Below, one piece after another: positions 43,918-52,400 of a stretch of 62,281 nt of DNA. Where the stretch lies: NCBI RefSeq assembly GCF_002399615.1, contig NZ_DHDZ01000043.1:4963-67243 (forward strand). Reading direction: 5' to 3'. The notes under the pieces are model-generated. The model did no database searches, was not told the origin of the DNA, and saw only the letters and a program-made list of their open reading frames with translations. The translations under genes were made by a program, and so were the position numbers. This DNA is from Pedobacter sp. UBA4863 (GTDB taxonomy: Bacteria; Bacteroidota; Bacteroidia; Sphingobacteriales; Sphingobacteriaceae). Each line of letters begins with the position of its first letter. Within the stretch, counting starts at the first letter, position 1.

Positions 43918-45372
43918 CTAATCTCCCCACTTCCATTCGCCAGCTATTTTTAGCGGCTCTTTTAATTTTTGGCTTTCCAAGAACGTTTTCAATTCTGCAT
44001 CCGAAAACCTGTTAACAGGAATTATTGGCGTGTTCGCCAAAGCATAAATCAACATCGATGAGTAGCGCACTGTATTTTTCATGCCCTGTTCATCAACTAA
44101 ATGAAAACCATCGCCATCTGAATGATAGAATGGACCTGAGTTATTAGGCAATTTGCTACCAGCGCCAGTTCCCGTTGGAATTCCTTCTAGCATAAAGGGC
44201 TGATGGTCGCTGTGTAATCCAGCTCCTGCGTGAAAAAGATTTTTAAATCCTGTATCGATTTTCATCACTTCTGCTCCCCAGCTTTTAAACAATGGCTCCA
44301 TTTCTTTTCTGGTTGCAGCATAACCTTTTTGGTCGTTGTTCATATCGTAGTTCAACATAAACCGCACCTGCCCCAATGTTTTATCCTTTAAACCTTGCGC
44401 TACATAAGCTTTTGAGCCTAACAAACCTTGCTCCTCGCCCATAAACATTACAAATTCTACGGTACGTTTGGTTTGCAGTTTCAACTTTTTGAAAGTCCTA
44501 GCCATATCGATAATTGAAAAAGAGCCTATACCATTGTCAATGGCGCCAGTTGCTAAATCCCAGCTATCTAAATGGCCACCCACTACAATCTTTTCATTTG
44601 GTATTTCAGCTCCTTTCAAAGTTGCAATTACGTTTCTAGCTTTAATCATTCCTGAAAAATTGGTCATGTCTATTTGCGCAAATTGCGGAGCCGATTTCAA
44701 CTTTGCTTTCAAAGCCATGCCATCTTCCAAACCGATACATACCGCAGGAATTGGAATTAATTTACCCGTTACCGAAGCTGTTCCAGTAAGCAATACACCG
44801 CCTTCAACTTTGTTAATGATAACTACCCCAATTGCACCGTATTTAGTGGCGATGGCAGTTTTTTCTGAGCGATGTAAAGAAGCTGTACCTGCCGGAGAAC
44901 CTGGCAGCACACCTAAATAAATTAAAGCGATTTTACCTTTAACCTTATCTTTTAATGGCTGATAATCTGCCTCCAAACCATTACCAACATCTACTAATTC
45001 TCCTACAACGTTTGCTTTTACAGGCGAATGCGCCAAGGTAACTGCTTTAACGCCAGATAAAGTTCCCTTGTCGTTTCCAATCTTTACAGCCAATGTTTTT
45101 CTATCCCAACTTTCTACTTCAAAGGGTTGATATTTTACCTCAAAACCGTAAGACTTGAATAAGTTATAGGCCTGTTCTTCGGCTTTTGCACCATTTACCG
45201 AGCCTGTTAAACGATGTCCATTTTTTTCGGTCGACTCTTTTAAATTTTGATAGGCTTGAGAATTAGCCTGAACCTCGGTATTAATTTGCTTAAAAACGGA
45301 TGAAAAATTGTCCTGAGCTTTTGCATTGAACAATAAAGCGGCAAGGCCTGCGGAAAGAATAAGTTTCTTCAT
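43918..45372 (-). CDS. secreted M28-family peptidase with PA domain
   Basis: A 484-aa protein with signal peptide MKKLILSAGLAALLFNAKA. A PA (protease-associated) domain occupies about residues 100-240, and an M28 aminopeptidase domain follows. Zinc site residues: GGHLDSWDLATGAIDNG (His and Asp), FMGEEQGLLG (Glu-Glu) and LHSDHQPF (His). It resembles the PSMA/PGCP (carboxypeptidase Q) group. It probably trims peptides in the periplasm. It has no operon partner. Confidence 0.9.
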   Translation of the reverse strand: MKKLILSAGLAALLFNAKAQDNFSSVFKQINTEVQANSQAYQNLKESTEKNGHRLTGSVNGAKAEEQAYNLFKSYGFEVKYQPFEVESWDRKTLAVKIGNDKGTLSGVKAVTLAHSPVKANVVGELVDVGNGLEADYQPLKDKVKGKIALIYLGVLPGSPAGTASLHRSEKTAIATKYGAIGVVIINKVEGGVLLTGTASVTGKLIPIPAVCIGLEDGMALKAKLKSAPQFAQIDMTNFSGMIKARNVIATLKGAEIPNEKIVVGGHLDSWDLATGAIDNGIGSFSIIDMARTFKKLKLQTKRTVEFVMFMGEEQGLLGSKAYVAQGLKDKTLGQVRFMLNYDMNNDQKGYAATRKEMEPLFKSWGAEVMKIDTGFKNLFHAGAGLHSDHQPFMLEGIPTGTGAGSKLPNNSGPFYHSDGDGFHLVDEQGMKNTVRYSSMLIYALANTPIIPVNRFSDAELKTFLESQKLKEPLKIAGEWKWGD

Positions 45373-45458
45373 GTATTTGATTATAGTTTAACTAGATTGA
45401 AGTTAGCATTTTAAGTTTACAACCAAGTTTTATCGTTTAAATTTTACATTCCTTTCAT

Positions 45459-45533
45459 GCCATTTTAGCGATAGGAGAAATCTAACTCTATGCTTTATTT
45501 TATTAGATTTCTCCTCGTCCTCGTCGAAATGGC
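45459..45533. repeat. 75-bp imperfect palindrome
   Basis: GGAGAAATCTAA (45474-45485) and TTAGATTTCTCC (45503-45514) pair perfectly (12 bp). The outer arms GCCATTT (45459-45465) and AAATGGC (45527-45533) also pair. I recall this GAGAAATCT/AGATTTCTC type as a dispersed intergenic element in Bacteroidota. It sits upstream of the M28 gene (45373-45540 gap). Confidence 0.65.
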
Positions 45534-45540
45534 GAAGAGA

Positions 45541-46422
45541 CTAGTTACTCGGTGGTGGTAAAAACGTTTTTTCGTTTTGTTTCTTGGTATAATATCTAAT
45601 CACAAAGAAAGCAACTACGCCAGCCAATACAAACATCCACAATCTAGATAGAAACAAAATAAACTCTTTGAAATACATCCACCCATCAGCTAGATTTAAG
45701 CCTAGCCTTCTAAAAAAATCTGGTTTGTAATCGTAAATATTATCATTAGCTACAACCATTGTTTTAATGGTATTGTCTTGATAAAAGCTTAGCGTAATTG
45801 TACTGTACTTTACTTGTTTATCGATATTCAAGTTCTCGATTTTCTTATCTATGTAATCATCTTTAATTATTAAAGAACTCTCCACATTTGCACTTTTTTT
45901 GGTTGCAACCTTATTAATCCGTTCAACAGCCTCTATCCTATTTTCCGATTTGAGCTTATTTTCTAGATAATCCAAACTCTTATCTTCCATTTTTAAGGAT
46001 TGGTTATCCACAAAAATGGCCATAACGGCAATCTGATTAGTAAGGTCATCTAACTTTTCTGATGGGAGGCGAGCAACCAAATAGCCATTTGTGCTATACG
46101 AGGTAATTTCTTTTAAAGAATCGGAACTGTATTTAACTTTTTCTGAATTTTGTATAGAACTATTGGTATTAAATTCCATGACTAAACCACCCTTCTTTTT
46201 GATGGTATTACTTAAATCTTCCTTAGTGCGCTGTACATCTTTCACACGGAAGCGCATATCTGCAGTTTTGGTCATTTTTTCTACCAGTTCCCCGTTAGAA
46301 ATGGCTTCTGCTGTAACGATAGTATCAGTAGCAGCGTAATCAGTTCCTTCTGTTTTATATTCGGAACTACAGCCCGTAAACAGAATTGTAGCCATAGCTA
46401 CAGTGGCAAAATGTCTTTTCAT
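45541..46422 (-). CDS. DUF4349-family lipoprotein
   Basis: A 293-aa lipoprotein (MKRHFATVAMATILFTGC, Cys18). The DUF4349 domain covers about residues 50-255: KTADMRFRVKDVQRTKEDLS, then VARLPSEKLDDLTNQIA and a central coiled coil, then STITLSFYQ. A C-terminal membrane helix (about 258-278) and a short basic cytoplasmic tail follow. Such proteins are thus lipid-anchored at one end and membrane-anchored at the other. The function is unknown. Confidence 0.85.
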   Translation of the reverse strand: MKRHFATVAMATILFTGCSSEYKTEGTDYAATDTIVTAEAISNGELVEKMTKTADMRFRVKDVQRTKEDLSNTIKKKGGLVMEFNTNSSIQNSEKVKYSSDSLKEITSYSTNGYLVARLPSEKLDDLTNQIAVMAIFVDNQSLKMEDKSLDYLENKLKSENRIEAVERINKVATKKSANVESSLIIKDDYIDKKIENLNIDKQVKYSTITLSFYQDNTIKTMVVANDNIYDYKPDFFRRLGLNLADGWMYFKEFILFLSRLWMFVLAGVVAFFVIRYYTKKQNEKTFLPPPSN

Positions 46423-46591
46423 CTTGTTATAGGTTTTAAGTGGTTATACTTGTTCCTTTAACAAAACTGTCTTAAGCATGCTATTTCCTTAAGGAAGACA
46501 ATTTGTATAGAGGTTTTATGCTTAATGCCAAAAAACGATTAAGGTAACCCATTTTAGTTTTCTGTCGGGAATTTTTAGCCGCCAACAAACA

Positions 46592-46631
46592 AAAAAAGTC
46601 CCCTTACAGCTAACCGTAAGGGGACTTTTTT
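46592..46631. terminator. strong bidirectional terminator
   Basis: A perfect 16-bp stem AAAAAAGTCCCCTTAC (46592-46607) / GTAAGGGGACTTTTTT (46616-46631) with an 8-nt loop. It lies just after the stop of the 70-aa gene and also bounds the DUF4349 gene. Confidence 0.9.
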
Positions 46632-46649
46632 AAAAAATATATTTTCAGC

Positions 46650-46862
46650 TTATTTGGCGTCTAAAATTTTAAATACGCCTTTGCAGCAAATTACTGTTCC
46701 TATTGCCAAGATAGCCCAAGACACTAACGAAAGTGCCGTCGAATCGAAAGCAAAACGTAAGAAAGTGCCAATCACACAAATTATAACACCTACCAAAATA
46801 GTCATATAAATAGCTGGCTGATTTGCCGTGTCTATGCTTTTTTCTCTTTCTTTAGCATCCAT
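46650..46862 (-). CDS. small two-helix membrane protein
   Basis: A 70-aa protein with an N-terminal charged head (MDAKEREKSIDTANQPA), two membrane helices (about residues 18-38 and 44-64) and a short tail KILDAK. It has a -7 box TATTTTTG (46898-46891) about 30 nt upstream and a strong terminator downstream, which support it as a real gene. No family is recognised. It stands alone. Confidence 0.72.
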   Translation of the reverse strand: MDAKEREKSIDTANQPAIYMTILVGVIICVIGTFLRFAFDSTALSLVSWAILAIGTVICCKGVFKILDAK

Positions 46863-46926
46863 GATTTATTTGTTTTAATTTTGTTTAGCGCAAAAATAAC
46901 ATTTCTCTACTAAAAAGCACGATAAA

Positions 46927-47700
46927 TTAATAACTTTTAAGCTTTTCTAAGCGTTGTTTTGCTTTCTCTTGTTCGTTAAACTTTCCTTCTTTGTAAAGTA
47001 GCTTCTCCCAATCGCCATACATGGGGTTTGGCAACACAATAAACTTAGTACCAAATAAATGCTGGTTAGCATCTACTTCCGTTTTCGTATCTTTTCCTTC
47101 ACGATAAAAAACGTTTGAAAAATCACTTAAATTATCGCCACAAAGCAATAACACGTTGTACTTCGCTAGTATTTTATCTCTACGTTCTTGTTTATCAGAC
47201 GCATGTTGTTTCAACAAAATGTGATCTTCATCTACATACGGAAAGCCTAATTTCTTCAAATTTTCGATGGTTCCTTTTCTATCTGCTTCATCACGATTGG
47301 TTACGTAAAAAGTTTCTACATTTTTGCTCGCAGCAAATTTCAGGAACGATAAAGCACCGGGCACCGTATCGGCCATAGCTTTGGCGGTCCACGCAGTCCA
47401 GTCTGCAGGCACATAACTTACCCCATGCTGAATTTCGTAACCTTGAAAACGGGAGTTGTCTATAATCGTTTCATCTGCATCTACAATGATGCAATTAGGC
47501 TTGCCATTTTGATTCTCCCACAAAGCCTCTTTTAAAGACAACCTAGCAAAGTTGTAAGCCTGAAAAGCCAACGCCCTATACTCGCCGCTATATTGCTGCC
47601 ATAACACGGCATTTGTCCAATCTCTTTCCGGCCCAGCCTTTTGAGCCGAAGCAATTACTGGAAAAGCCAACAAAGCAATTATTAAAAGTTTAAATCTCAT
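46927..47700 (-). CDS. class C acid phosphatase / 5'-nucleotidase of the P4 family
   Basis: A 257-aa secreted HAD-type phosphatase. The frame reaches a TTG at 47754; the ATG at 47700 (MRFKLLIIALLAFPVIASAQ) gives a proper signal peptide. The first motif reads VDADETIIDNS (DxD pair, about residues 71-81), the second FYVTNRDEADRKGT (about 131-144), the third LLCGDNLSDF (about 200). The P4 family hydrolyses nucleotide monophosphates, aiding uptake of nicotinamide riboside. The mature enzyme here has no lipobox Cys, unlike e(P4). Confidence 0.88.
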   Translation of the reverse strand: MRFKLLIIALLAFPVIASAQKAGPERDWTNAVLWQQYSGEYRALAFQAYNFARLSLKEALWENQNGKPNCIIVDADETIIDNSRFQGYEIQHGVSYVPADWTAWTAKAMADTVPGALSFLKFAASKNVETFYVTNRDEADRKGTIENLKKLGFPYVDEDHILLKQHASDKQERRDKILAKYNVLLLCGDNLSDFSNVFYREGKDTKTEVDANQHLFGTKFIVLPNPMYGDWEKLLYKEGKFNEQEKAKQRLEKLKSY

Positions 47701-47707
47701 ATCTGAT

Positions 47708-47747
47708 AAGTTAAAGGTCAAAAGTATAAAGTTAAAAGCTAAAAGCC
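47708..47747. repeat. 7-bp tandem array
   Basis: AAGTTAA, AGGTCAA, AAGTATA, AAGTTAA, AAGCTAA, AAGCC in unbroken phase, just upstream of the phosphatase start. Confidence 0.65.
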
Positions 47748-47805
47748 ATACCAATTTTAAAATGAATTGATAGTCAATCTGTAATAAGTGTGGGTTATAA
47801 AACGA

Positions 47806-48930
47806 TTATTTTAAGAACAAACCTCTATCAACTTTTGAAACGAACATTGGCTTTACGTTTTGATAAGCTTGCGTAAAAGTAACGGGAATTCTTACTTTCT
47901 TATTCTCGTTCCACTTAAATTCTACAGCTAATAACTCTTCTCCTCTTTTTTCGATGTAATCTATTTCCTGCTGCTGCGTGGTTCGCCAAAAAAAGCTCGC
48001 CACATCAATTTGATTCTGATGCAAGTATTTAATTCTTTCTGCAATCATATAGTTTTCAAACAGTGCGCCAATATCATTTCTGTTAGCAATTGGATTAAAA
48101 TTACGGGTTACCGCATTGATGATCCCATTATCGTAAAAATAGATTTTTCTTCCTTTTTTAATCTCATTGCGGACATTTCCAGACAAAGCAGTCAAAGAAA
48201 ATATTACAAAGGCTTTCTCCAACAAATCAACATATTTCTCTACCGTTTTCTGGTCGGCTTTTACCAATTGCGCCAGCTCCGAAAAATTAACTTCACTACC
48301 AATTTGCAAGGCCAATGCCTTTACAATTTTTTCAAAAAGCTGTGGTTTTTTCACATCCTCCAATGCAAATAAATCTTTGTACAAGTAACTATCGGCTAAT
48401 AGTTTCAAATGCTCCTCTGCTTGTTTTACGTTATTGATTACCTCTGGATAAGAACCATAAACCAACCTTTGCTCAAAAAGGCGTTCTTCGGTTAAAAAAT
48501 CGTTATAATTTATTAGCTCGGCATAAGAAAATGGCAATAGCATCATCTCATACTTTCTGCCTGTTAATGGCTCATTAATTTTACCAGAAAGTTCAAATGC
48601 TGATGATCCTGTTGCGATAACCTGTACATGCTTAATTCTATCTACAATAATTTTAATGAGCAAACCAACCTCATTTATACGTTGGGCTTCGTCTATGAAA
48701 ACCACCTCATAGCCTTCTAACATTTGCCTCAGCTGTACCGCATTGGGTTTAGCTAAATTTTCACGAGTGTCGGCATCATCTCCATTAAGGTATAATGTTT
48801 TTTTATTAACCTTAATTAAAAGTTGCTCTACAAAAGTGGTTTTACCTGTTTGCCTAGGGCCAAAAACAATAAATGCCTTGCCCCTAAACAACCTTTCTAT
48901 AGCGTAATCTAATTGTTTTCTAACTATCAT
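47806..48930 (-). CDS. AAA ATPase with DUF4143 domain
   Basis: A 374-aa P-loop ATPase. Walker A FGPRQTGKTTFVEQ (about residues 23-36), Walker B VVFIDEAQRI (about 75-84), then a sensor region ATGSSAFELSG. The DUF4143 domain follows (about 190-370), with VEKYVDLLEKAFVIF and a closing PD-(D/E)xK-like segment AVEFKWNENKK. These proteins are common, often autonomous or toxin-antitoxin-like genes in bacteria; their function is not established. Three 32-bp repeats lie at its promoter. Confidence 0.9.
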   Translation of the reverse strand: MIVRKQLDYAIERLFRGKAFIVFGPRQTGKTTFVEQLLIKVNKKTLYLNGDDADTRENLAKPNAVQLRQMLEGYEVVFIDEAQRINEVGLLIKIIVDRIKHVQVIATGSSAFELSGKINEPLTGRKYEMMLLPFSYAELINYNDFLTEERLFEQRLVYGSYPEVINNVKQAEEHLKLLADSYLYKDLFALEDVKKPQLFEKIVKALALQIGSEVNFSELAQLVKADQKTVEKYVDLLEKAFVIFSLTALSGNVRNEIKKGRKIYFYDNGIINAVTRNFNPIANRNDIGALFENYMIAERIKYLHQNQIDVASFFWRTTQQQEIDYIEKRGEELLAVEFKWNENKKVRIPVTFTQAYQNVKPMFVSKVDRGLFLK

Positions 48931-48948
48931 TACCTTTTAACTCTAATA

Positions 48949-48980
48949 CAAAAGTATAATAATTCTGGATTACAATCCAA
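48949..48980 (-). promoter_or_regulatory. promoter of the DUF4143 ATPase gene
   Basis: Minus strand: TTG (48980-48978), 21-nt spacer, TACTTTTG (48956-48949), a full match. The ATG follows 19 nt after the box. The TTG lies at the edge of the palindrome TGGATTACAATCCA of the first 32-bp repeat, so a bound protein would compete with RNA polymerase. Confidence 0.6.
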
Positions 48981-49037
48981 AAAAAAAATAATAATTTTGG
49001 ATTACAATCCAAAAAAAACATAATAATTTTGGATTAA
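48961..49037. repeat. three 32-bp direct repeats with a palindrome
   Basis: GGATTACAATCC begins at 48967 and 48999, and the half-site GGATT begins at 49031: exact 32-bp spacing. The second copy has 9-bp arms (TTTTGGATT/AATCCAAAA). The units are AT-rich with runs of A. They lie between the atp terminator and the ATPase promoter. Confidence 0.75.
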
Positions 49038-49057
49038 CAACTACCAAAACAACAAAA

Positions 49058-49084
49058 AACCCTCACCGAAAAACGATGAGGGTT
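49058..49084 (-). terminator. atp operon terminator
   Basis: A perfect 8-bp stem AACCCTCA/TGAGGGTT, loop 11 nt, followed on the minus strand by TTTTT. It lies about 35 bp after the atpG stop, beyond a REP-like copy. Confidence 0.82.
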
Positions 49085-49094
49085 AGTATTTTCA

Positions 49095-49122
49095 ATTCCC
49101 CTTTAGGGGATTTGGGGGTTTA
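49095..49122 (-). repeat. REP-like palindrome, copy 8
   Basis: Core CCCCTTTAGGGG; on the minus strand the element begins at the atpG TAA stop codon, exactly as copy 1 does at panB. Confidence 0.7.
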
Positions 49123-50001
49123 TCCACTCAATGCCGCTGCACCACTTACAATCTCGGTAAGCTCAGTTGTAATTGCCGCCTGACGGGCTTGGTTATAAGC
49201 CAATTTCAAGGATTTTAATAAATCACCAGCATTTTCTGTTGCCTTATCCATTGATGTCATACGGGCACCATGCTCAGAAGCATGAGAATCTAACACCGCT
49301 TTGTACAACTGAATTTTGATTGACTTAGGAATTAATTGCGTTACAATTTCTTCTTTGCTTGGCTCAAGAATATAATCTACATTAGTTTCTTTAACGCTAA
49401 CTGCTTCTTCAGCTTTAGGAAGAGGCAACAACTGCTCTGAAGTTAAAATTTGAACAGCCGCGTTTTTGAACTGATTATAAACCACTTCTACCCTATCATA
49501 CTTACCTTTCACAAAGCCTTCCATTATCGCATCAGTAATTTTAGTTACGTTTTCGAAAGATAAATCGGCATACACTTCATTATTATTACCAATTACGTTG
49601 TAACCTCTTTTTTCGTAGAAATCTTGCGTTTTTTTACCAATAGCAACAATATTTACGTTACCTTTTTTCAATTGCTCGCTATATTTTTCTGCAATTAAGT
49701 TGTTAGTGGTTTTAATTACGTTCATGTTAAACGCACCTGCTAAGCCCCTATTTGATGATACAGCAACAATTAAAACCTTGGTGGGCACTCTTTCTTCCGT
49801 AAATGGAGAGGTAGAACCTTCTAAGCTTGCTGAAAGATTTCCTAAAATCTCTTTCAACTTGGTTGCGTAAGGACGTAATTGAATGATTGCATTAGTAGCA
49901 CGCTTCAACTTCGCAGCCGATACCATTTTCATCGCTTTGGTAATTTGCTGAGTTGACTGCACAGAGGCAATACGATTTCTTACTTCTTTTAAATTGGCCA
50001 T
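49120..50001 (-). CDS. atpG: ATP synthase F1 gamma subunit
   Basis: A 293-aa rotor shaft subunit. The N-terminal coiled-coil helix (MANLKEVRNRIASVQSTQQ ITKAMKMVSAAK, described; residues 1-31) and the C-terminal helix (RMTSMDKATENAGDLLKSLK, then YNQARQAAITTELTEIVSGA) form the central stalk in alpha3beta3. The middle Rossmann-like part is typical. It is the last gene of the atp operon, with atpD and atpC missing downstream. A long inverted repeat lies in the spacer before it. Confidence 0.96.
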   Translation of the reverse strand: MANLKEVRNRIASVQSTQQITKAMKMVSAAKLKRATNAIIQLRPYATKLKEILGNLSASLEGSTSPFTEERVPTKVLIVAVSSNRGLAGAFNMNVIKTTNNLIAEKYSEQLKKGNVNIVAIGKKTQDFYEKRGYNVIGNNNEVYADLSFENVTKITDAIMEGFVKGKYDRVEVVYNQFKNAAVQILTSEQLLPLPKAEEAVSVKETNVDYILEPSKEEIVTQLIPKSIKIQLYKAVLDSHASEHGARMTSMDKATENAGDLLKSLKLAYNQARQAAITTELTEIVSGAAALSG

Positions 50002-50014
50002 TCTTTGTTAGATG

Positions 50015-50071
50015 TGAGATTTGAGATATGAGATGCTAGACTAAACGCCTTATCTCAAATCTCAAATCTCA
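50015..50071. repeat. heptamer inverted repeat between atpA and atpG
   Basis: TGAGATTTGAGATATGAGAT (50015-50034) pairs with ATCTCAAATCTCAAATCTCA (50052-50071), 19 of 20 bases, loop 17 nt. Both arms are made of 7-bp units (TTTGAGA, TATGAGA). It lies between the atpA stop and the atpG start in the transcript. Confidence 0.7.
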
Positions 50072-50084
50072 TTTCTCAAATCTA

Positions 50085-51659
50085 TTAATATTTACTTGAA
50101 ATTTCTTTTGCTACAGTTTCCAATACACCAGTAATGTTATCATCAAACTTACCAGCTTTTAATGCTGCTAAAGTTTCTGGATGACGTAATTCTAGCGCTT
50201 GTAAATAATCTGTTTCAAATTCTTTCACCTTGTTTACAGGTACATTACGCATTAAGTTTTTAGTACCGGCGTAAACAATAGCTACTTGTTTTTCTACTGT
50301 AAATGGAGAAAACTGCGCTTGCTTCAACATCTCTACGTTACGAGCACCTTTATCTAATACAGATTTTGTAGCCGCATCTAAATCAGAACCGAATTTAGAG
50401 AAAGCCTCTAACTCACGGTATTGTGCTTGGTCTAATTTTAAAGTACCAGCAACTTTTTTCATTGATTTGATTTGTGCGTTACCACCTACACGTGATACCG
50501 AGATACCTACGTTAATTGCCGGACGGATACCTGAGTTGAACAAGTTCGACTCCAAGAAAATCTGACCATCAGTAATCGAAATTACGTTAGTAGGGATATA
50601 TGCAGAAACGTCACCAGCTTGAGTTTCGATAATTGGCAAAGCAGTTAATGAACCACCGCCTTTAACGATACCTTTAATAGACTCTGGCAAATCGTTCATG
50701 TTTCTAGCGATATCATCGTTAGCGTTGATTTTCGCAGCTCTTTCTAACAAACGGCTGTGAAGATAGAAAACGTCACCTGGATAAGCCTCACGACCTGGAG
50801 GACGTTTTAATAGTAACGAAACTTCACGGTAAGCCACAGCTTGTTTAGACAGATCATCATAAACAATTAAAGCTGGACGACCAGTATCACGGAAAAACTC
50901 GCCAATAGCAGCACCTGCAAATGGAGCGTAGAACTGCAATGGAGCAGGCTCAGCAGCAGAAGCAGCCACAACCACAGTATAAGCCATCGCACCGTTTTCT
51001 TCTAAAGTACGTACAACGTTTGCTACTGTACTTGCTTTTTGACCACAAGCTACATATATACAGAATACAGGGTTACCTGCTTCGTAAAATTCTTTTTGGT
51101 TGATGATCGTATCGATACAAACCGCAGTTTTACCAATCTGACGGTCACCAATAACCAACTCACGTTGACCACGACCAATAGGAATCATCGCATCGATAGC
51201 TTTGATACCAGTTTGTAGAGGCTCGTTAACTGGTTGACGATAGATTACCCCAGGTGCTTTACGCTCCAAAGGCATTTCGTAAGTTACACCAGCAATAGGT
51301 CCTTTACCATCAATTGGCTCACCTAATGTGTTTACCACACGACCAAGCATGCCTTCGCCAACTTTAATCGAAGCAATTTTTTTGGTACGTTTAATGGTAT
51401 CACCTTCTTTAATCTCGTCTGATGGGCCTAATAAAACCACACCTACGTTATCTTCTTCAAGGTTCAATACAATTCCTTGCAAACCGTTAGCAAACTCAAC
51501 AAGCTCACCACTTTGAACTTTAGTTAAGCCGTAAACACGAGCAATACCATCGCCCACTTGCAATACAGTACCAACTTCTTCAAGTTCAGCTTCTGATTTG
51601 AAGCCGGCCAATTGCTGTCTGATAATTGCCGAAACTTCGTCTGGTCTTACCTCTACCAT
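50085..51659 (-). CDS. atpA: ATP synthase F1 alpha subunit
   Basis: A 524-aa alpha subunit. N-terminal MVEVRPDEVSAIIRQQL; beta-barrel; Walker A GDRQIGKTAV (about residues 169-178, Ile in place of the frequent Thr); catalytic-site Arg in SVSRVGGNAQ (about 388-397), and VPVNKVKEFE near the C-terminus. It forms the noncatalytic nucleotide sites of alpha3beta3. The family signature PAINVGISVSRVG is present. Neighbours atpH and atpG match the Bacteroidota order. Confidence 0.97.
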   Translation of the reverse strand: MVEVRPDEVSAIIRQQLAGFKSEAELEEVGTVLQVGDGIARVYGLTKVQSGELVEFANGLQGIVLNLEEDNVGVVLLGPSDEIKEGDTIKRTKKIASIKVGEGMLGRVVNTLGEPIDGKGPIAGVTYEMPLERKAPGVIYRQPVNEPLQTGIKAIDAMIPIGRGQRELVIGDRQIGKTAVCIDTIINQKEFYEAGNPVFCIYVACGQKASTVANVVRTLEENGAMAYTVVVAASAAEPAPLQFYAPFAGAAIGEFFRDTGRPALIVYDDLSKQAVAYREVSLLLKRPPGREAYPGDVFYLHSRLLERAAKINANDDIARNMNDLPESIKGIVKGGGSLTALPIIETQAGDVSAYIPTNVISITDGQIFLESNLFNSGIRPAINVGISVSRVGGNAQIKSMKKVAGTLKLDQAQYRELEAFSKFGSDLDAATKSVLDKGARNVEMLKQAQFSPFTVEKQVAIVYAGTKNLMRNVPVNKVKEFETDYLQALELRHPETLAALKAGKFDDNITGVLETVAKEISSKY

Positions 51660-51759
51660 AATTTTATGTTATTTTGATATCTTTTTGTAAATGTTTTCTT
51701 TGTTAAGCGTATGGCGTTGAGCGACCGATACGCCAAACGCTTATCGCTATGCGCAAAAC

Positions 51760-52296
51760 TTAGTGCGCAAACTCCTTTTTCAACTTTGTTAAGCCGCTGG
51801 CAATGCTGGCATCAAACTGTTTATCGCCAACTTTTAAGATAAAGCCGCCAATTAAATCAGTGTTTACTTTCTCTTTCACTACAACCTCGCTGGCACCTAA
51901 TTCCTTTTTAACTAAAGCAATTACTTCAGCTCTGTTCGCATCAGTTAATACACTTGCCGAAGTAACCTCTGCAGTAACAATACCTTTAATAGCATTATAC
52001 TGTTGTACAAATTGCTTAGCGGTATCAAACAAGATAGAAGAACGACCTTTTTTAACTACCAATTGGAAAAAGCTATTGCTAATGGTATGTACTTTACTGC
52101 CAAAAATGCCTTCCAAAATACCTTGCTTTTTATCTAAAGGCACAATTGGGTTATTCAAAATAGCTTCTAACTCAGAATTATCGCCTACTATCTTCTCAAA
52201 AAACACCATATCATTTTTCACTTCTTCCACAGCGTTTTGCTCCTTAGAAAGATCTAACAATGATTTTGCGTACCTAGCTCCTGCTTTACTTGACAT
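51760..52296 (-). CDS. atpH: ATP synthase F1 delta subunit
   Basis: A 178-aa delta subunit linking F1 to the peripheral stalk. The N-terminal helix bundle has ARYAKSLLDLSKEQNAVEE (about residues 7-25) and the C-terminal part has DKLIGG-type FILKVGDKQFDASIASGLTKL (about 150-170, described). It sits between atpF and atpA. A heptamer-rich spacer separates it from atpF. Confidence 0.93.
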   Translation of the reverse strand: MSSKAGARYAKSLLDLSKEQNAVEEVKNDMVFFEKIVGDNSELEAILNNPIVPLDKKQGILEGIFGSKVHTISNSFFQLVVKKGRSSILFDTAKQFVQQYNAIKGIVTAEVTSASVLTDANRAEVIALVKKELGASEVVVKEKVNTDLIGGFILKVGDKQFDASIASGLTKLKKEFAH

Positions 52297-52306
52297 ATAT
52301 TTTTAG

Positions 52307-52400
52307 TTGTAAGTTGTAAGTTTATAAGTTGTAAGTCCTGAACTATCTAAAAAAGTACAAAACCCAAAACGTAAAACCTAAAACGTAATACTTATAACTT
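52307..52400. repeat. two heptamer arrays between atpF and atpH
   Basis: First: TTGTAAG, TTGTAAG, TTTATAAG, TTGTAAG (52307-52335). Second: AAAACCC, AAAACGT, AAAACCT, AAAACGT, AATACTT, ATAACTT (52359-52400). They fill most of the 102-bp spacer between atpH and atpF. Confidence 0.65.

Noticed and set aside
48949..49037. toxin-antitoxin module with the DUF4143 ATPase
   Set aside because: No small partner gene next to the ATPase; the repeats suggest regulation but do not prove a toxin.
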